In this document: piece by piece, positions 1 through 9,088 of the stretch | Layout: every line of letters starts with the position of its first letter | Position numbering within the stretch: the stretch's first letter is position 1 | Source of the DNA: Pseudomonas nunensis | GTDB lineage: Bacteria; Pseudomonadota; Gammaproteobacteria; Pseudomonadales; Pseudomonadaceae | NCBI RefSeq assembly: GCF_024296925.1 | Contig: NZ_CP101125.1 | Location: 3,040,501-3,104,500, forward strand | Direction of reading: 5' to 3' | DNA length: 64,000 bases | Position numbers and translations under genes: made by a program | The notes under the pieces: generated by a model | Told to the model about the DNA's origin: nothing | Databases searched by the model: none | The model's input: only the letters and a program-made list of their open reading frames with translations

Positions 1-1804
1 CGGCACCGAATACGCCGAGGAATATCGCTTGCTGCAACCCGATGGTGAGTTGCGCTGGGTGTTTGCCCGGGGGCGTTGCTACAAGGACCACCACGGCCGG
101 CCGACGCGCTTCCTCGGTGCCGCCCTGGACCTGACCGAACGCAAACACACCGAACAGGCGCTACGCCAGAGCCAGACCGAGTTGCAGCTGATCATCAACG
201 CGATGCCGATCCTGATCAGCTACGTGGACCGCGAGGAACGCTTTCGCCTGAACAACGCCGCGTACCTCGACTGGTACGGCCTGACACCCCAAGAGCTGTT
301 CGGCCGAACCATCCGTGAAGTGCTTGGCGAAGAAGCCTACGGCCTGCGCGCCGAGCACATCGCCGAAGCGCTGGCGGGCAAGCCTTGCTGCTTCAGCATC
401 GATGCCGCGCACCGTGACGGCAGCATCCGCAGCGCTCTGATGAATTACCTGCCGCGCCACGGCGCGGATGGCTCGGTCAACGGTTTTTACATCTTCGTGA
501 TCGACGAAACCGAGCGCAAACAGACCGAAGAAGCTCTGCGCAACCTCAATGAAACCCTCGAAGAACGAGTGATCGCCCGCACTCAACAACTGGCCGAAGC
601 CAATCAGCGCCTGCAAAACGAGATGTTCGAACGTGAGCGCGCTGAAGACGCATTACGGCATGCGCAAAAAATGGAAGCGGTCGGCCAGCTCACTGGCGGT
701 ATCGCTCACGACTTCAACAACATGCTCACCGGGATCATCGGCAGCCTCGATCTGATGCAGCGCTACATCGCCGACGGACGCACCGCCGAGATCGGCCGGT
801 TCACCGAAGCGGCGGTGTCCTCAGCCAACCGCGCGGCAGCCCTGACCCATCGCCTGCTGGCGTTCTCCCGGCGCCAGTCGCTGGACCGCAAGCCGCTGAA
901 CGCCAATGACCTGATTCATTCCCTGGAAGACCTGCTCAGCCGTACCAAGGGCGACCATATCGAACTCAAGCTGCAATTGGCGAACGAGGTGTGGCCGGTC
1001 AGCACCGACGTCAGCCAACTGGAAAACGCCTTGCTGAACCTGGTGATCAACGCCCGCGATGCCATGCCTGACGGTGGTCGGCTGCTGATCGAAACCGCTA
1101 ACGTTTACCTCGACGGCAACGACCTCACCCCTCTGGAGTCGGTCAAGGCCGGGGACTATCTGATGATTGCCGTCAGCGACAATGGCACCGGCATGTCCGC
1201 ATCGGTGCTGGCCAAGGCGTTCGATCCGTTCTTCACCACCAAACCCATCGGCCAGGGCACGGGCCTCGGGTTGTCGATGATCTACGGCTTTGCCCAGCAG
1301 TCGGGCGGGCATGTCAGCCTCGACAGCGTGCCGGGCCAGGGCACTTGCGTACGTCTGTACTTGCCGCGCCTGCACCTCGGCGCGCCGCAGGACACCTTGA
1401 TGCCAGTCACCGGCGAAGCACCGTCGGCGATTGCCGGTGAAACCGTGGTGCTGGTGGAAGACGACCCGGCTGTGCGCATGCTGGTGCTCGATTTACTGAA
1501 TGAGCTGGGTTACCACGCCCATGAAGCCGAAGACGCGAGGGCTGCCCTGCCCTTGCTCGAATCCGACCTGCGCGTGGATTTGTTGGTAACCGATGTCGGG
1601 CTGCCAGGGATGAATGGCCGACAACTGGCGGAAATCGCCCGCCAGCATCGGCCGAACCTCAAAGTGCTGTTCATGACCGGCTACGCGGAGAAAGCCGCCG
1701 AGCGCCAGGGCTTCCTGGAGGAAGGCATGGACATGGTGGCCAAACCGTTTTCCATCGACCTGCTAGCCAACAAGATTCGCACGATGATCGGCCAACCGGA
1801 GTGA
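1..1804 (+). CDS. Hybrid sensor histidine kinase (5' end outside window)
   Basis: The reading frame is open from base 2, so this is the C-terminal part of a longer kinase. In order it shows the end of one PAS domain (to about base 145), a second PAS domain (about 165-520), a coiled coil rich in Glu and Arg, a HisKA dimerisation box with phospho-acceptor His at 707-709 (GGIAHDFNN), a HATPase domain with DNGTGM and GQGTGLGLSM, and a C-terminal receiver domain with phospho-acceptor Asp at 1592-1594 (VTDVGLPG) and the conserved Lys in AKPF. No HPt domain follows, so phosphate probably passes to a separate HPt or is used for feedback. No transmembrane segment is visible in the part present. The signal sensed cannot be told. 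The family call is secure; the start lies to the left. Confidence 0.93.
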   Translation, partial: GTEYAEEYRLLQPDGELRWVFARGRCYKDHHGRPTRFLGAALDLTERKHTEQALRQSQTELQLIINAMPILISYVDREERFRLNNAAYLDWYGLTPQELFGRTIREVLGEEAYGLRAEHIAEALAGKPCCFSIDAAHRDGSIRSALMNYLPRHGADGSVNGFYIFVIDETERKQTEEALRNLNETLEERVIARTQQLAEANQRLQNEMFERERAEDALRHAQKMEAVGQLTGGIAHDFNNMLTGIIGSLDLMQRYIADGRTAEIGRFTEAAVSSANRAAALTHRLLAFSRRQSLDRKPLNANDLIHSLEDLLSRTKGDHIELKLQLANEVWPVSTDVSQLENALLNLVINARDAMPDGGRLLIETANVYLDGNDLTPLESVKAGDYLMIAVSDNGTGMSASVLAKAFDPFFTTKPIGQGTGLGLSMIYGFAQQSGGHVSLDSVPGQGTCVRLYLPRLHLGAPQDTLMPVTGEAPSAIAGETVVLVEDDPAVRMLVLDLLNELGYHAHEAEDARAALPLLESDLRVDLLVTDVGLPGMNGRQLAEIARQHRPNLKVLFMTGYAEKAAERQGFLEEGMDMVAKPFSIDLLANKIRTMIGQPE

Positions 1805-1870
1805 GTTAAGGCATAATCGCGCGCCCCCGCTGGCTCCAACATAGCCACCACCGTTACAAGGTCTGCCTCA

Positions 1871-2146
1871 ATGAAAGCTCAAGCCCGCCATATTCTGGTG
1901 AAAACCTCGGAAGAAGCCGAGCAGCTCAAACAACGCATCGCCAAGGGCGAAGCCTTCGATGTGCTGGCCAAAAAGTACTCCACCTGCCCGTCCGGCAAGC
2001 GCGGCGGCGATTTAGGCGAAGTGCGGCCGGGGCAGATGGTCGGGGTGATCGATGCGGTGATCTTCAAGAAACCGCTGCGAGTGGTGCATGGGCCGATCAA
2101 GAGCAAGTTCGGGTATCACCTGGTGCAGGTGTTTTATCGGGATTGA
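1871..2146 (+). CDS. ppiC: Parvulin-type peptidyl-prolyl cis-trans isomerase
   Basis: A 91-residue single-domain rotamase, the size of E. coli PpiC (parvulin). It has the family pattern from the N-terminal ARHILVKT through SGKRGGDLG to the C-terminal FGYHLVQV. There is no signal peptide, so it should act in the cytoplasm, catalysing isomerisation of Xaa-Pro bonds. It starts 66 bases after the histidine kinase stop and probably has its own promoter, since a cataat-like -10 lies just after the kinase stop near 1812. A REP pair follows its stop. Confidence 0.92.
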   Translation: MKAQARHILVKTSEEAEQLKQRIAKGEAFDVLAKKYSTCPSGKRGGDLGEVRPGQMVGVIDAVIFKKPLRVVHGPIKSKFGYHLVQVFYRD

Positions 2147-2166
2147 GAGGTTTGCTTTAGGGCGCC

Positions 2167-2230
2167 TTCGCGAGCAAGCCCGCTCCCACATGGATATGCG
2201 ATCTCCTGTGGGAGCGGGCTTGCTCGCGAA
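2167..2230. repeat. REP pair (REPIN), family 1
   Basis: Two inverted copies of the 24-base Pseudomonas REP sequence at 2167-2190 and 2207-2230, separated by 16 bases. It lies between the convergent ppiC and kdgK genes, the usual site for these elements. Confidence 0.9.
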
Positions 2231-2260
2231 CCGATTGCGCAGCAAACGGCCATTCTCCGC

Positions 2261-3193
2261 TTACCTCGGGATCAACGCCCCGGGTATCTGAATCACTCGA
2301 CTCGCCAACCGATGCCCCGCCTCTGCCGCTTCTACCGGGCTGCCGCCCTTGAGCCGATTGGCCAGGTACGCCGCACTGAACGAATCCCCCGCCGCCGTGG
2401 TGTCCACCACGCGCTCGACCTTCTGCGCCGGCACTTCGAATGACTCGCCATCACAGCGAATCAAGCACGCCTCGGCGCCACGCTTGAGCACCACTTCCGG
2501 CGTGCCGATCTGCGCGTAAGCTTCAAACACCGCGTTCGCATCGGAGAAGTGAAACAGCGCCTGTTCGTCATCGACCGTCAGCAACGCCAGGTCCACGTAC
2601 GGCAACACACTGCGATACGCCGCCCGAGCTTCTTCCAGCGAGGCCCACAAACGTGGTCGGTAGTTGTTGTCGAACACGATTCGCGCATCCCGCTGCCGGG
2701 CTTCGATCAAGGTTTCCAGTAACTTTTCCCGACCTTGCTCGCCCAGGACTGCCAGGGTGATGCCGCTAAAATACAGCACGTCGTAATCCGGCAATGCCGC
2801 CAGAATCGGCGCGGCCGCCGGGGTGGTGAAGCAGCTGCGGACCGCCGCTTCGTTGCGCCAGTAGAGAAAGCGGCGCTCGCCAGCGGCGTCGGTCTGGATG
2901 CAATACAACCCCGGCAAGCGACCGGGCAAGCGCTGAACCATTTCCAGGCCAATGTTCTCGGCCGCCCAGCTCTGGCACATGGCATCGCTGAAGCTGTCAT
3001 CGCCAAGGGCGGTGACGTAATCCACCGTGCCGCCCTCACCCAGTTCCCGGGACAGGTAGACGGCGGCGTTCAAGGTGTCACCGCCGAAGCTTTGTTGCAG
3101 GCTGCCGTCGGGGCGCTGCTGCAACTCGATCATGCATTCGCCGATCAGCGCGATGCGCGGGGTGTTGGGGCCGAGGGTGTTGATGGTGTTCAT
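2261..3193 (-). CDS. kdgK: 2-keto-3-deoxygluconate kinase (PfkB family)
   Basis: A 310-residue ribokinase-family sugar kinase that phosphorylates 2-keto-3-deoxy-D-gluconate to KDPG, feeding the Entner-Doudoroff aldolase. The N-terminal IALIGECMIEL and the C-terminal DTTAAGDSF match E. coli KdgK, which also has TTAAGD where other PfkB kinases have GAGD; the Asp is the catalytic base. It is the last gene of a minus-strand cluster with a PLP-dependent deaminase, RidA, an IclR regulator and an ABC importer. That context suggests its substrate comes from dehydration and deamination of an amino sugar acid. A REP pair separates it from the deaminase gene, so it may also have its own promoter. Confidence 0.9.
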   Translation of the reverse strand: MNTINTLGPNTPRIALIGECMIELQQRPDGSLQQSFGGDTLNAAVYLSRELGEGGTVDYVTALGDDSFSDAMCQSWAAENIGLEMVQRLPGRLPGLYCIQTDAAGERRFLYWRNEAAVRSCFTTPAAAPILAALPDYDVLYFSGITLAVLGEQGREKLLETLIEARQRDARIVFDNNYRPRLWASLEEARAAYRSVLPYVDLALLTVDDEQALFHFSDANAVFEAYAQIGTPEVVLKRGAEACLIRCDGESFEVPAQKVERVVDTTAAGDSFSAAYLANRLKGGSPVEAAEAGHRLASRVIQIPGALIPR

Positions 3194-3235
3194 GGGTGTG
3201 GAATCTCACGGTTCGGTGGTGTCTGGGCGGGCCTC

Positions 3236-3300
3236 TTCGCGAGCAAGCCCGCTCCCACAGGGAAACGCATTCCAAATGTGGGAGCGGGCTTGCCCGCGAA
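3236..3300. repeat. REP pair (REPIN), family 1
   Basis: Inverted REP copies at 3236-3259 and 3277-3300; the second has the variant TTGCCCGCGAA end. It sits between the deaminase stop and the kdgK start. Confidence 0.88.
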
Positions 3301-3322
3301 GGCCACGCCTCGGTCTGGAGCC

Positions 3323-4540
3323 TTAGAAACAGGTTTCCATGGTCTCAATCACCTGCAACTGCTCATCCACCAGGCACCCCGTGCGCCATTTGTCGAACGT
3401 CAGGCACGGATGCGAAGTGCCGAACGAAATGATGTCCCCGACCCGCAATTCAACTCCGGTTGCCACGGTCATGAACGCGTGCTGGTCCATCACCGCCGTC
3501 ACTTTGCAGGCGCTGACATCATCGCCTACCGCCGGAATCACACCCGCCTTGTAACGCAACAACGGCACCGGCAAACCGGCGTCGTACGCTACGTCGCGCT
3601 TGCCGAGGGCGATCACCGCAAAGCCCGGTTCCGGCAACGACTGCACGTGCGCCCAGACTTCCAGCGCCGGGCGCAAGCCTTCATGCAAATCGCTGCGACG
3701 GTCGAGCACGCAGCATTGCGCTTCTTTGTAGATGCCATGGTCGTGGGCCACGTAACTGCCGGGGCGCAACACGCTGAGAAAGCGGCCACTGGCGTTCTGG
3801 GCTTCGAAGGATTCGGCGATCAGGTCGTACCAGGCCGAACCCGAAGCGGTGATGATCGGCTTGGGAATCGCGAACGCCCCGCTGTCCTGCAGCTGCACCG
3901 CCAGACGCACCAACGAAGCGGCGAACTCACGGATGCCGCTGACCGCGTGATCGCCGTGAATCACGCCTTCGTACCCTTCGATCCCGGTCAACGACAGCGC
4001 CGGTTGTGCAGCGATGGCCTGGGCCAGCGCCACCACTTCGGCCTCGGTGCGGCAACCGCAACGACCGCCAACCACGCCGTATTCGATCATCACGTTCAAG
4101 CGCACGCCACGGGAAGCGAAGTACGCCCCCAGGTCGGCGACGTTGTCCGGGTGATCGACCATGCAATGGAAGTCGAAGGTCGGGTCCGCCAGCAAATCAG
4201 CGATCAACGCCATGTTCGGCGTGCCGACCAGTTGGTTGGCCATCAACACCCGACGTACGCCATGCGCATAGGCCGCGCGGGTCTGGGTGGCGCTGGCCAG
4301 GGTGATGCCCCAGGCGCCAGCGTCGAGTTGGCGGCGAAACAGTGCCGGGGTCATGCTGGTTTTACCGTGGGGCGCCAGTTCCGCGCCGCTGTTGCTGACG
4401 AACGCCTGCATCCAGCGGATGTTGTGTTCCAGCGCTTCACGGTGCAACACCAGCGCCGGCAGGCTGACGTCGCGCACCAGATGAGCACCGGTGTGCGCAA
4501 AGCCTTTTTCTACGGCAGCAGTGGATTCGGCAGAAGACAT
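3323..4540 (-). CDS. PLP-dependent D-amino acid dehydratase/deaminase (DSD1 / D-threonine aldolase fold), probable D-glucosaminate dehydratase
   Basis: A 405-residue fold-type III PLP enzyme of the alanine-racemase N-terminal / D-serine dehydratase-like family. The PLP lysine is K60 in APHGKT. The C-terminal GTSHPC has the His and Cys that bind the metal in this family. The start is supported by AAGGAG at the right distance. Family members act on D-serine, D-threonine, hydroxy-aspartate or D-glucosaminate. The neighbours favour the last: KdgK would consume the 2-keto-3-deoxygluconate formed from glucosaminate, and RidA would hydrolyse the enamine/imine intermediate. The specificity is an inference from context; the family call is firm. 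Confidence 0.85.
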   Translation of the reverse strand: MSSAESTAAVEKGFAHTGAHLVRDVSLPALVLHREALEHNIRWMQAFVSNSGAELAPHGKTSMTPALFRRQLDAGAWGITLASATQTRAAYAHGVRRVLMANQLVGTPNMALIADLLADPTFDFHCMVDHPDNVADLGAYFASRGVRLNVMIEYGVVGGRCGCRTEAEVVALAQAIAAQPALSLTGIEGYEGVIHGDHAVSGIREFAASLVRLAVQLQDSGAFAIPKPIITASGSAWYDLIAESFEAQNASGRFLSVLRPGSYVAHDHGIYKEAQCCVLDRRSDLHEGLRPALEVWAHVQSLPEPGFAVIALGKRDVAYDAGLPVPLLRYKAGVIPAVGDDVSACKVTAVMDQHAFMTVATGVELRVGDIISFGTSHPCLTFDKWRTGCLVDEQLQVIETMETCF

Positions 4541-4579
4541 GTTCGAACTCCTTACATTCGCGGCCGCAGGCAGCCGCTG

Positions 4580-5359
4580 TTATTCGTTGATACGTCGGGC
4601 CAGGTTGTTGGCGCTGTCGATCAGTACCCGACGATAGTCGTTGTAATTGTTCTTGGCATCCGCCCGTGGGGCGACGATGCACAGGGTCGCAATGGCCACG
4701 CCGTTGGGGTCTTTGACCGGGGCGGCGAAGCAATGGGTGAAGGTGTCGGCGACGCTATCGAAAGAGAAAAACCCGTCGATCCCGGCCTGGCGGATTTCCC
4801 GGAGAAACGTTTCCAGCGGCAGACGGTCGCCGTTGGGCAGGATGAAGTCGTCGTGGTCGATCAGGTCGACGATTTCGTCGTCGCTCAAGTGCGCCAGCAA
4901 CAGGCGCCCAGACGCAGTCCAGGGAATCGGCGCGTTTTCGCCAATGTCCGAGGAAATACGGAAATGCCGCTCGCCCTCTTTCATCAGCGCCACGGTGTAT
5001 TTGCGCCCGTTGAGCAGGCACATCTGCGCGGTTTCGCGGGTCTGGCTGACGATTTCCTGCAGGGCGTGATCGGCCTCGCGGGTCAGGTCGAAATGGCGCA
5101 AGTGCGCCTGCCCGAGGAAGTACAGTTGGCGGCCGAGGTAGACGTGACCGTCCTTGCCCACGGGTTCGAGGATGCGTCGTTCCAGCAGCGAGGCCACCAG
5201 TTCGTAGACCGTGGATTTCGGGCTGCCGATGCCACTGGCGATTTCGTTCGGGCGCAGGGGCTGGCCGATTTCCTTGAGGAAATCGAGGATATCGAACGCC
5301 CGGTCCAGACCACGTGCCCGGCGCTTGATGGTGTCTTCGGTCATGTCATCAGTTCCCAT
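4580..5359 (-). CDS. IclR family transcriptional regulator
   Basis: 259 residues. The N-terminal winged helix spans about residues 10-75 (RAFDILDFLKEIGQPLRPNE, then SPKSTVYELVASL) and is followed by the IclR ligand-binding domain, with the conserved GENAPIPWTASGRLLLA and the C-terminal APRADAKNNYNDYRRVLIDSA. It lies inside the deaminase/transporter cluster and probably controls it in response to the imported substrate or a product. An alternative start 15 bases downstream (MTEDT) is possible. A candidate operator before the binding-protein gene is listed separately. Confidence 0.9.
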   Translation of the reverse strand: MGTDDMTEDTIKRRARGLDRAFDILDFLKEIGQPLRPNEIASGIGSPKSTVYELVASLLERRILEPVGKDGHVYLGRQLYFLGQAHLRHFDLTREADHALQEIVSQTRETAQMCLLNGRKYTVALMKEGERHFRISSDIGENAPIPWTASGRLLLAHLSDDEIVDLIDHDDFILPNGDRLPLETFLREIRQAGIDGFFSFDSVADTFTHCFAAPVKDPNGVAIATLCIVAPRADAKNNYNDYRRVLIDSANNLARRINE

Positions 5360-5408
5360 AAAAGTGCCGGGAGTTTAACCAGAGTACGGTGGTGACTGTT
5401 AGGGCGCC

Positions 5409-5474
5409 TTCGCGGGCAAGCCTCGCTCCTACATGAAACCGCACTCCCCTGTAGGAGCGAGGCTTGCCCGCGAA
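5409..5474. repeat. REP pair, family 1 variant
   Basis: Inverted copies at 5409-5433 and 5450-5474 of a variant REP with GGAGCGAGGCTTGCCCGCG. It lies between the ridA stop and the iclR-type gene start. Confidence 0.85.
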
Positions 5475-5490
5475 GCAGTCACCGCACATC

Positions 5491-5880
5491 TCAAGCCTTT
5501 TTCTTGTACGCCACGCAGTCAATCTCAACCTTGCAATCGACCATCATGTGCGCCTGCACGCAGGCCCGGGCCGGGGCGTGTTCGGGTTTGAAGTACTCGG
5601 AGAAGACCTTGTTGAAACTTGTGAAATCCCGCGGATCCTCCAGCCACACGCCAGCACGCACAACGTCTTCCAGGCCATAGCCGGCCTCTTCGAGTACCGC
5701 GATCAGGTTCTTCATGGTCTGGTGGGTCTGTTCGACGATACCGCCAGTGATGATCTCGCCGTCCAGCGCCGGCACCTGCCCGGACACGTGCAGCCAGCCA
5801 TCGGCTTCAACGGCGCGGGCGAAAGGACGCGGCTGACCGCCAGCGGCGGTGCTGCCGGTGCCGTAACGAGTAATGCTCAT
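5491..5880 (-). CDS. RidA family enamine/imine deaminase
   Basis: 129 residues of the YjgF/YER057c/UK114 family: GQVPALDGEIITGGIVEQTHQTM (broken here only by position) and the C-terminal RACVQAHMM with the substrate-anchoring Arg. RidA proteins hydrolyse reactive 2-aminoacrylate and related enamines released by PLP dehydratases. Such a dehydratase lies 1 kb away in the same cluster, so this copy is probably dedicated to it rather than the housekeeping RidA. A strong AGGAG precedes the start. It sits immediately downstream of the ABC ATPase gene. Confidence 0.9.
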   Translation of the reverse strand: MSITRYGTGSTAAGGQPRPFARAVEADGWLHVSGQVPALDGEIITGGIVEQTHQTMKNLIAVLEEAGYGLEDVVRAGVWLEDPRDFTSFNKVFSEYFKPEHAPARACVQAHMMVDCKVEIDCVAYKKKA

Positions 5881-5916
5881 GAGTGTTTCTCCTGCTTGAA
5901 AATTCTTTTGAAAAAA

Positions 5917-6708
5917 TCAGAAACGGGTGTTCTTGAGAAATTCCGCCAGTCGCGGCGATTTCGGGTGTTCGAACAATTCTTTGGGCGGCCCCTGCTCTTC
6001 GATCCGGCCCTGATTCATGAACACGATCTTGTCCGAGACTTCGAAGGCAAAACGCATTTCGTGAGTCACCAGCAACATGGTCATGCCTTCGTCGGCCAGG
6101 CCCTTGATCACATTCAGCACTTCGCCGACCAGTTCCGGGTCGAGGGCCGAGGTGACTTCGTCGAACAGCATCAGGCTCGGGTTCATCGCAATCGCCCGGG
6201 CAATCGCCACGCGCTGTTGCTGACCGCCGGACAACTGACCGGGATAGTGATCGCGTCGCTCATACAGGCCGACCCGCTCCAGCCATTTCTCGGCCAGCGC
6301 GACGGCTTCATCCTTGTGCAGCTTCTTGACCTTGAGCAGACCGAGGGTGACGTTCTGCAACGCGGTCAGGTGCGGAAAGAGGTTGAACTGCTGGAACGCC
6401 ATGCCGGTCATGGCACGATGGCGGGCGATGACCTTTTCGGCGTGACGCACGCGTTTGCCGTTGACCTCGTCATAACCGATGGATTCGCCGTCGAGCAGGA
6501 TCTGTCCGCCCTGGAACTCTTCGAGCATGTTCACGCAACGCAGCAGCGTGGTCTTGCCCGAACCGCTGGAACCGATCAGCGTGACAACGTTGCCGCGCTG
6601 CATGGTCAGGTCGACGCCCTTGAGCACTTCAAGCTTGCCGTATTGTTTGTGCAGGCCGCGAATGTCCAGCAGGGCCTGGCCGTTTGGTGCAGTAGAAGTC
6701 TGAGTCAT
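5917..6708 (-). CDS. Amino-acid-type ABC transporter ATP-binding protein
   Basis: 263 residues, polar amino acid uptake (GlnQ/HisP-like) ATPase. Walker A is [10 protein letters not shown], the signature is [14 protein letters not shown], Walker B is [14 protein letters not shown], and the H-loop is LLVTHEM. Its ATG overlaps the TGA of the upstream permease gene (ATGA, 6705-6708), which implies translational coupling. It energises the two permeases encoded just upstream. The usual members of this subfamily import amino acids or, in some pseudomonads, amino sugar acids. Confidence 0.95.
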   Translation of the reverse strand: MTQTSTAPNGQALLDIRGLHKQYGKLEVLKGVDLTMQRGNVVTLIGSSGSGKTTLLRCVNMLEEFQGGQILLDGESIGYDEVNGKRVRHAEKVIARHRAMTGMAFQQFNLFPHLTALQNVTLGLLKVKKLHKDEAVALAEKWLERVGLYERRDHYPGQLSGGQQQRVAIARAIAMNPSLMLFDEVTSALDPELVGEVLNVIKGLADEGMTMLLVTHEMRFAFEVSDKIVFMNQGRIEEQGPPKELFEHPKSPRLAEFLKNTRF

Positions 6709-7367
6709 GGCAAAGCCACCCGCTTTTCAATGTGCCGGCCGAGTAATTCGATGGCGTAGTTGATGACGAAAAAGAGGAAACCGGCGAACAGATAAAACTC
6801 GAGGGTCATGAAGGTCCGGGCGATGATCTGTTGCGTGCTAAGCAGCAACTCGGCCACGCCGATCACCGACAACAGGGTCGAAGCCTTGACGATCTCGGTG
6901 GACGAGTTGACCCACGTCGGCAAGATCTGCCGCAGCGCCTGGGGCAACAACACGTAACCCAGCGATTGATAAAACGTCAGGCCAATCGCCTTGCTCGCTT
7001 CCATTTGCCCGCGCGGCAACGCTTGCAACGCACCGCGCACGATCTCGGCGACGTGGGAACCGCAAAACAGCGTCAGGCCCAGGGCACCGGCCTGAAACGC
7101 GCTGATCTGCCAGCCCAATGCCGGCGCCATATAGAAGCAGGCCAGCACCAGCACAAACACCGGCGTGCCGCGGATCAGGTCGACGTAGAAACGAAACGGG
7201 GCGCGCATCCAGACGTTGCCGTAGGTCAGCACCAGACCGGCGACAATGCCGATCAACGTACCGAGCAAAATCGCCAGCGCCGAACACTGCACGCTGGTCA
7301 GGAAGCCTTGCCACAAGACTTCACGCGCCACCCATAACTCATGCAACCAACTTGGGGATTCGTACAT
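6705..7367 (-). CDS. ABC transporter permease (His/Glu/Gln type)
   Basis: 220 residues with about five membrane spans and the inner-membrane ABC permease loop ([28 protein letters not shown]). It forms the transmembrane channel with the second permease encoded 9 bases upstream. Its stop overlaps the ATPase start. Confidence 0.93.
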   Translation of the reverse strand: MYESPSWLHELWVAREVLWQGFLTSVQCSALAILLGTLIGIVAGLVLTYGNVWMRAPFRFYVDLIRGTPVFVLVLACFYMAPALGWQISAFQAGALGLTLFCGSHVAEIVRGALQALPRGQMEASKAIGLTFYQSLGYVLLPQALRQILPTWVNSSTEIVKASTLLSVIGVAELLLSTQQIIARTFMTLEFYLFAGFLFFVINYAIELLGRHIEKRVALP

Positions 7368-7376
7368 GGGAGGCTC

Positions 7377-8039
7377 CTATCGGCGGATCGCCAGACGCTG
7401 TTCGAGGTAACGCAGCATCATGGCAATGAGGTAACAGGCCGCAACATAGAGCGCTGTGGTCACCATCCAGGTTTCAATCACCCGGTAGCTCTCGACATTG
7501 ATCTTGCGCGCGTAATAGGTCAGCTCCGGCACCGCAATCGCGGCCGCCAGCGAGGTGTCCTTGAACAGCGAAATGAAGTTGTTCGACAGCGCCGGCAGCA
7601 CGTTGCGCAGCATCACCGGTACGGTGACATACGCCTTGACCTGCCACTCGCCGAGACCAATCGCCAGCCCGGCTTCGCGTTGCCCTTTGGGAATGCTCAA
7701 CAAACCACCGCGGAATACTTCGGTCAGGTACGCCCCGGCATACAGCGACAGGGTGATGATGAACGAAGGAATCTTGTCCAGCCGAATGCCCAGGCTCGGC
7801 AAGGCGAAGTAGATCAACAGAATCAACACCAGAATCGGCGTGTTACGGATCACCGTCACGTACACCGACGCCAGCACCCGCAATGCGCGATGCTTCGACA
7901 ACAAAGCAAACGCCATCATCAGGCCGATCACGCAACCAATGGCGATCGACACCAGCGCCAGCTCCAGGCCCAGACCGAGCCCCGCCAGCAAACTGGGGAA
8001 ATCGCGCCACACGGCGGCAAAGTTCAACTGATAGTTCAT
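7377..8039 (-). CDS. ABC transporter permease (His/Glu/Gln type)
   Basis: 220 residues from the chosen start (MNYQLNF). The EAA loop is present (EAGLAIGLGEWQVKAYVTVPVMLRNVLPA). The frame is open to an ATGATG at 8090, which would add 17 residues rich in Ala and Lys; I prefer the internal start because it gives a standard N-terminus, but both are possible. It is paired with the next permease gene. A long nested hairpin lies between this gene and the upstream binding-protein gene. Confidence 0.88.
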   Translation of the reverse strand: MNYQLNFAAVWRDFPSLLAGLGLGLELALVSIAIGCVIGLMMAFALLSKHRALRVLASVYVTVIRNTPILVLILLIYFALPSLGIRLDKIPSFIITLSLYAGAYLTEVFRGGLLSIPKGQREAGLAIGLGEWQVKAYVTVPVMLRNVLPALSNNFISLFKDTSLAAAIAVPELTYYARKINVESYRVIETWMVTTALYVAACYLIAMMLRYLEQRLAIRR

Positions 8040-8130
8040 GGTCAGCAGTACCTTGAACGGGGGCGCTTTCGCAGCCGCCCCGCTCATCATCCTAAAATTG
8101 GAAACGTAGCGAGCGAAGGAAAGACAAGGC

Positions 8131-8188
8131 GAAAACAGGCGAGAAAGCGGAGTTGGCTTTAGCCAATGAGCATTTCGAGTCTGTTTTC
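8131..8188 (-). other. Nested hairpin between binding-protein and permease genes
   Basis: GAAAACAG at 8131-8138 pairs with CTGTTTTC at 8181-8188. Inside, TTGGCT (8153-8158) pairs with AGCCAA (8161-8166), with partial pairing between. In ABC operons a hairpin here commonly protects the binding-protein mRNA from 3' decay and lowers permease expression. The sequence resembles a repeated Pseudomonas intergenic element as I remember it, but I cannot confirm copies elsewhere. Confidence 0.45.
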
Positions 8189-8216
8189 AACGCAGTATTT
8201 CTGAGCGCAGTAGTTT

Positions 8217-9065
8217 TCATTTGAATTCGACAGGGAAACCGATGGCTGGGGTGGGCAGATCGACACCGAACCATTGCTTGAAGGACGCCGCGTAAGCCGG
8301 GAATTCAACGCCGGTCATGGCCTCATGCAGCGCGGTGTTGACGAAGTTCAGCCAATCCTGATCACCACGTTTGACGGCACAAGCGTAGGTTTGCGGGCTC
8401 CAGGCGTAAGTCGGGCTGCGATAGCGGCCAGGGTTTTGCACCATCAGGTATTTGACCGAAGACTGATCGGTGGCAGCGGCATCGGCACGGCCGGAGTTCA
8501 CGGCCTGGTACATCAAGTCGACGCTGTCGTATTGATCGACCTTGGCTTTTGGCAGCGCCTGGTGCACCAGTTCTTCGGCGTACACGTTCTGCAGCACGGC
8601 CACGGTCACGCTGTCGCCAGCGGCCTTGAGGTCTTCGATTTCCTTGTACTTGCTGTTGGCCGGCAGCAGCAGGCCGACGCCTTCGCGGTAGTACGGCAGG
8701 GTAAACGCTACTTGCTGCGCACGGCTGGCGGTGACGGTGATGAACTGGCAACTGATATCGACCTTGTCCGTCAGCAGGTTCGGAATCCGCGCATCGGAGG
8801 ACTGCACCACGTACTCGACCTTGCTCGGATCATTGAACAAGCCCTTGGCGATCATGTGCCCGATGTCGATATCAAAACCCTGCAACTTGCCGTCCGCTCC
8901 CTGGAAATGCCACGGCGCGTTGGTACTGCCGGTCCCCACGATCAATTTGCCACGGGCCAGCACGCTATCGAGCTTGCTGTCCGCCGCCTGGGCAACACCC
9001 ATGGCAGCAGCCGAAGCCGCGAGGATAAAAACACACGCTTTGAACAAGGAAGGTCGGCGATGCAT
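8217..9065 (-). CDS. Periplasmic substrate-binding protein of the ABC importer (SBP_bac_3)
   Basis: 282 residues from the ATG that follows GGAG by eight bases; a GTG three codons earlier is possible. A Sec signal peptide covers about residues 1-28 (FILAASAAAMGVAQAADS). The mature part has the family-3 solute-binding pattern: RGKLIVGTGSTNAPWHF, GFDIDIGHMIAKGL and the Arg in FITVTASRAQQV. It is the first gene of the transporter unit. The ligand is inferred to be D-glucosaminate or a similar polar amino compound from the catabolic genes downstream; the sequence alone does not show it. Confidence 0.92.
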   Translation of the reverse strand: MHRRPSLFKACVFILAASAAAMGVAQAADSKLDSVLARGKLIVGTGSTNAPWHFQGADGKLQGFDIDIGHMIAKGLFNDPSKVEYVVQSSDARIPNLLTDKVDISCQFITVTASRAQQVAFTLPYYREGVGLLLPANSKYKEIEDLKAAGDSVTVAVLQNVYAEELVHQALPKAKVDQYDSVDLMYQAVNSGRADAAATDQSSVKYLMVQNPGRYRSPTYAWSPQTYACAVKRGDQDWLNFVNTALHEAMTGVEFPAYAASFKQWFGVDLPTPAIGFPVEFK

Positions 9066-9088
9066 GGCAAGCACTCCAGAGTGTTGTG

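Noticed and set aside
2735..5395. An 886-codon open frame on the plus strand opposite kdgK, the deaminase and the IclR gene
   Set aside because: It crosses three real genes and two REP-like regions and has no family resemblance.
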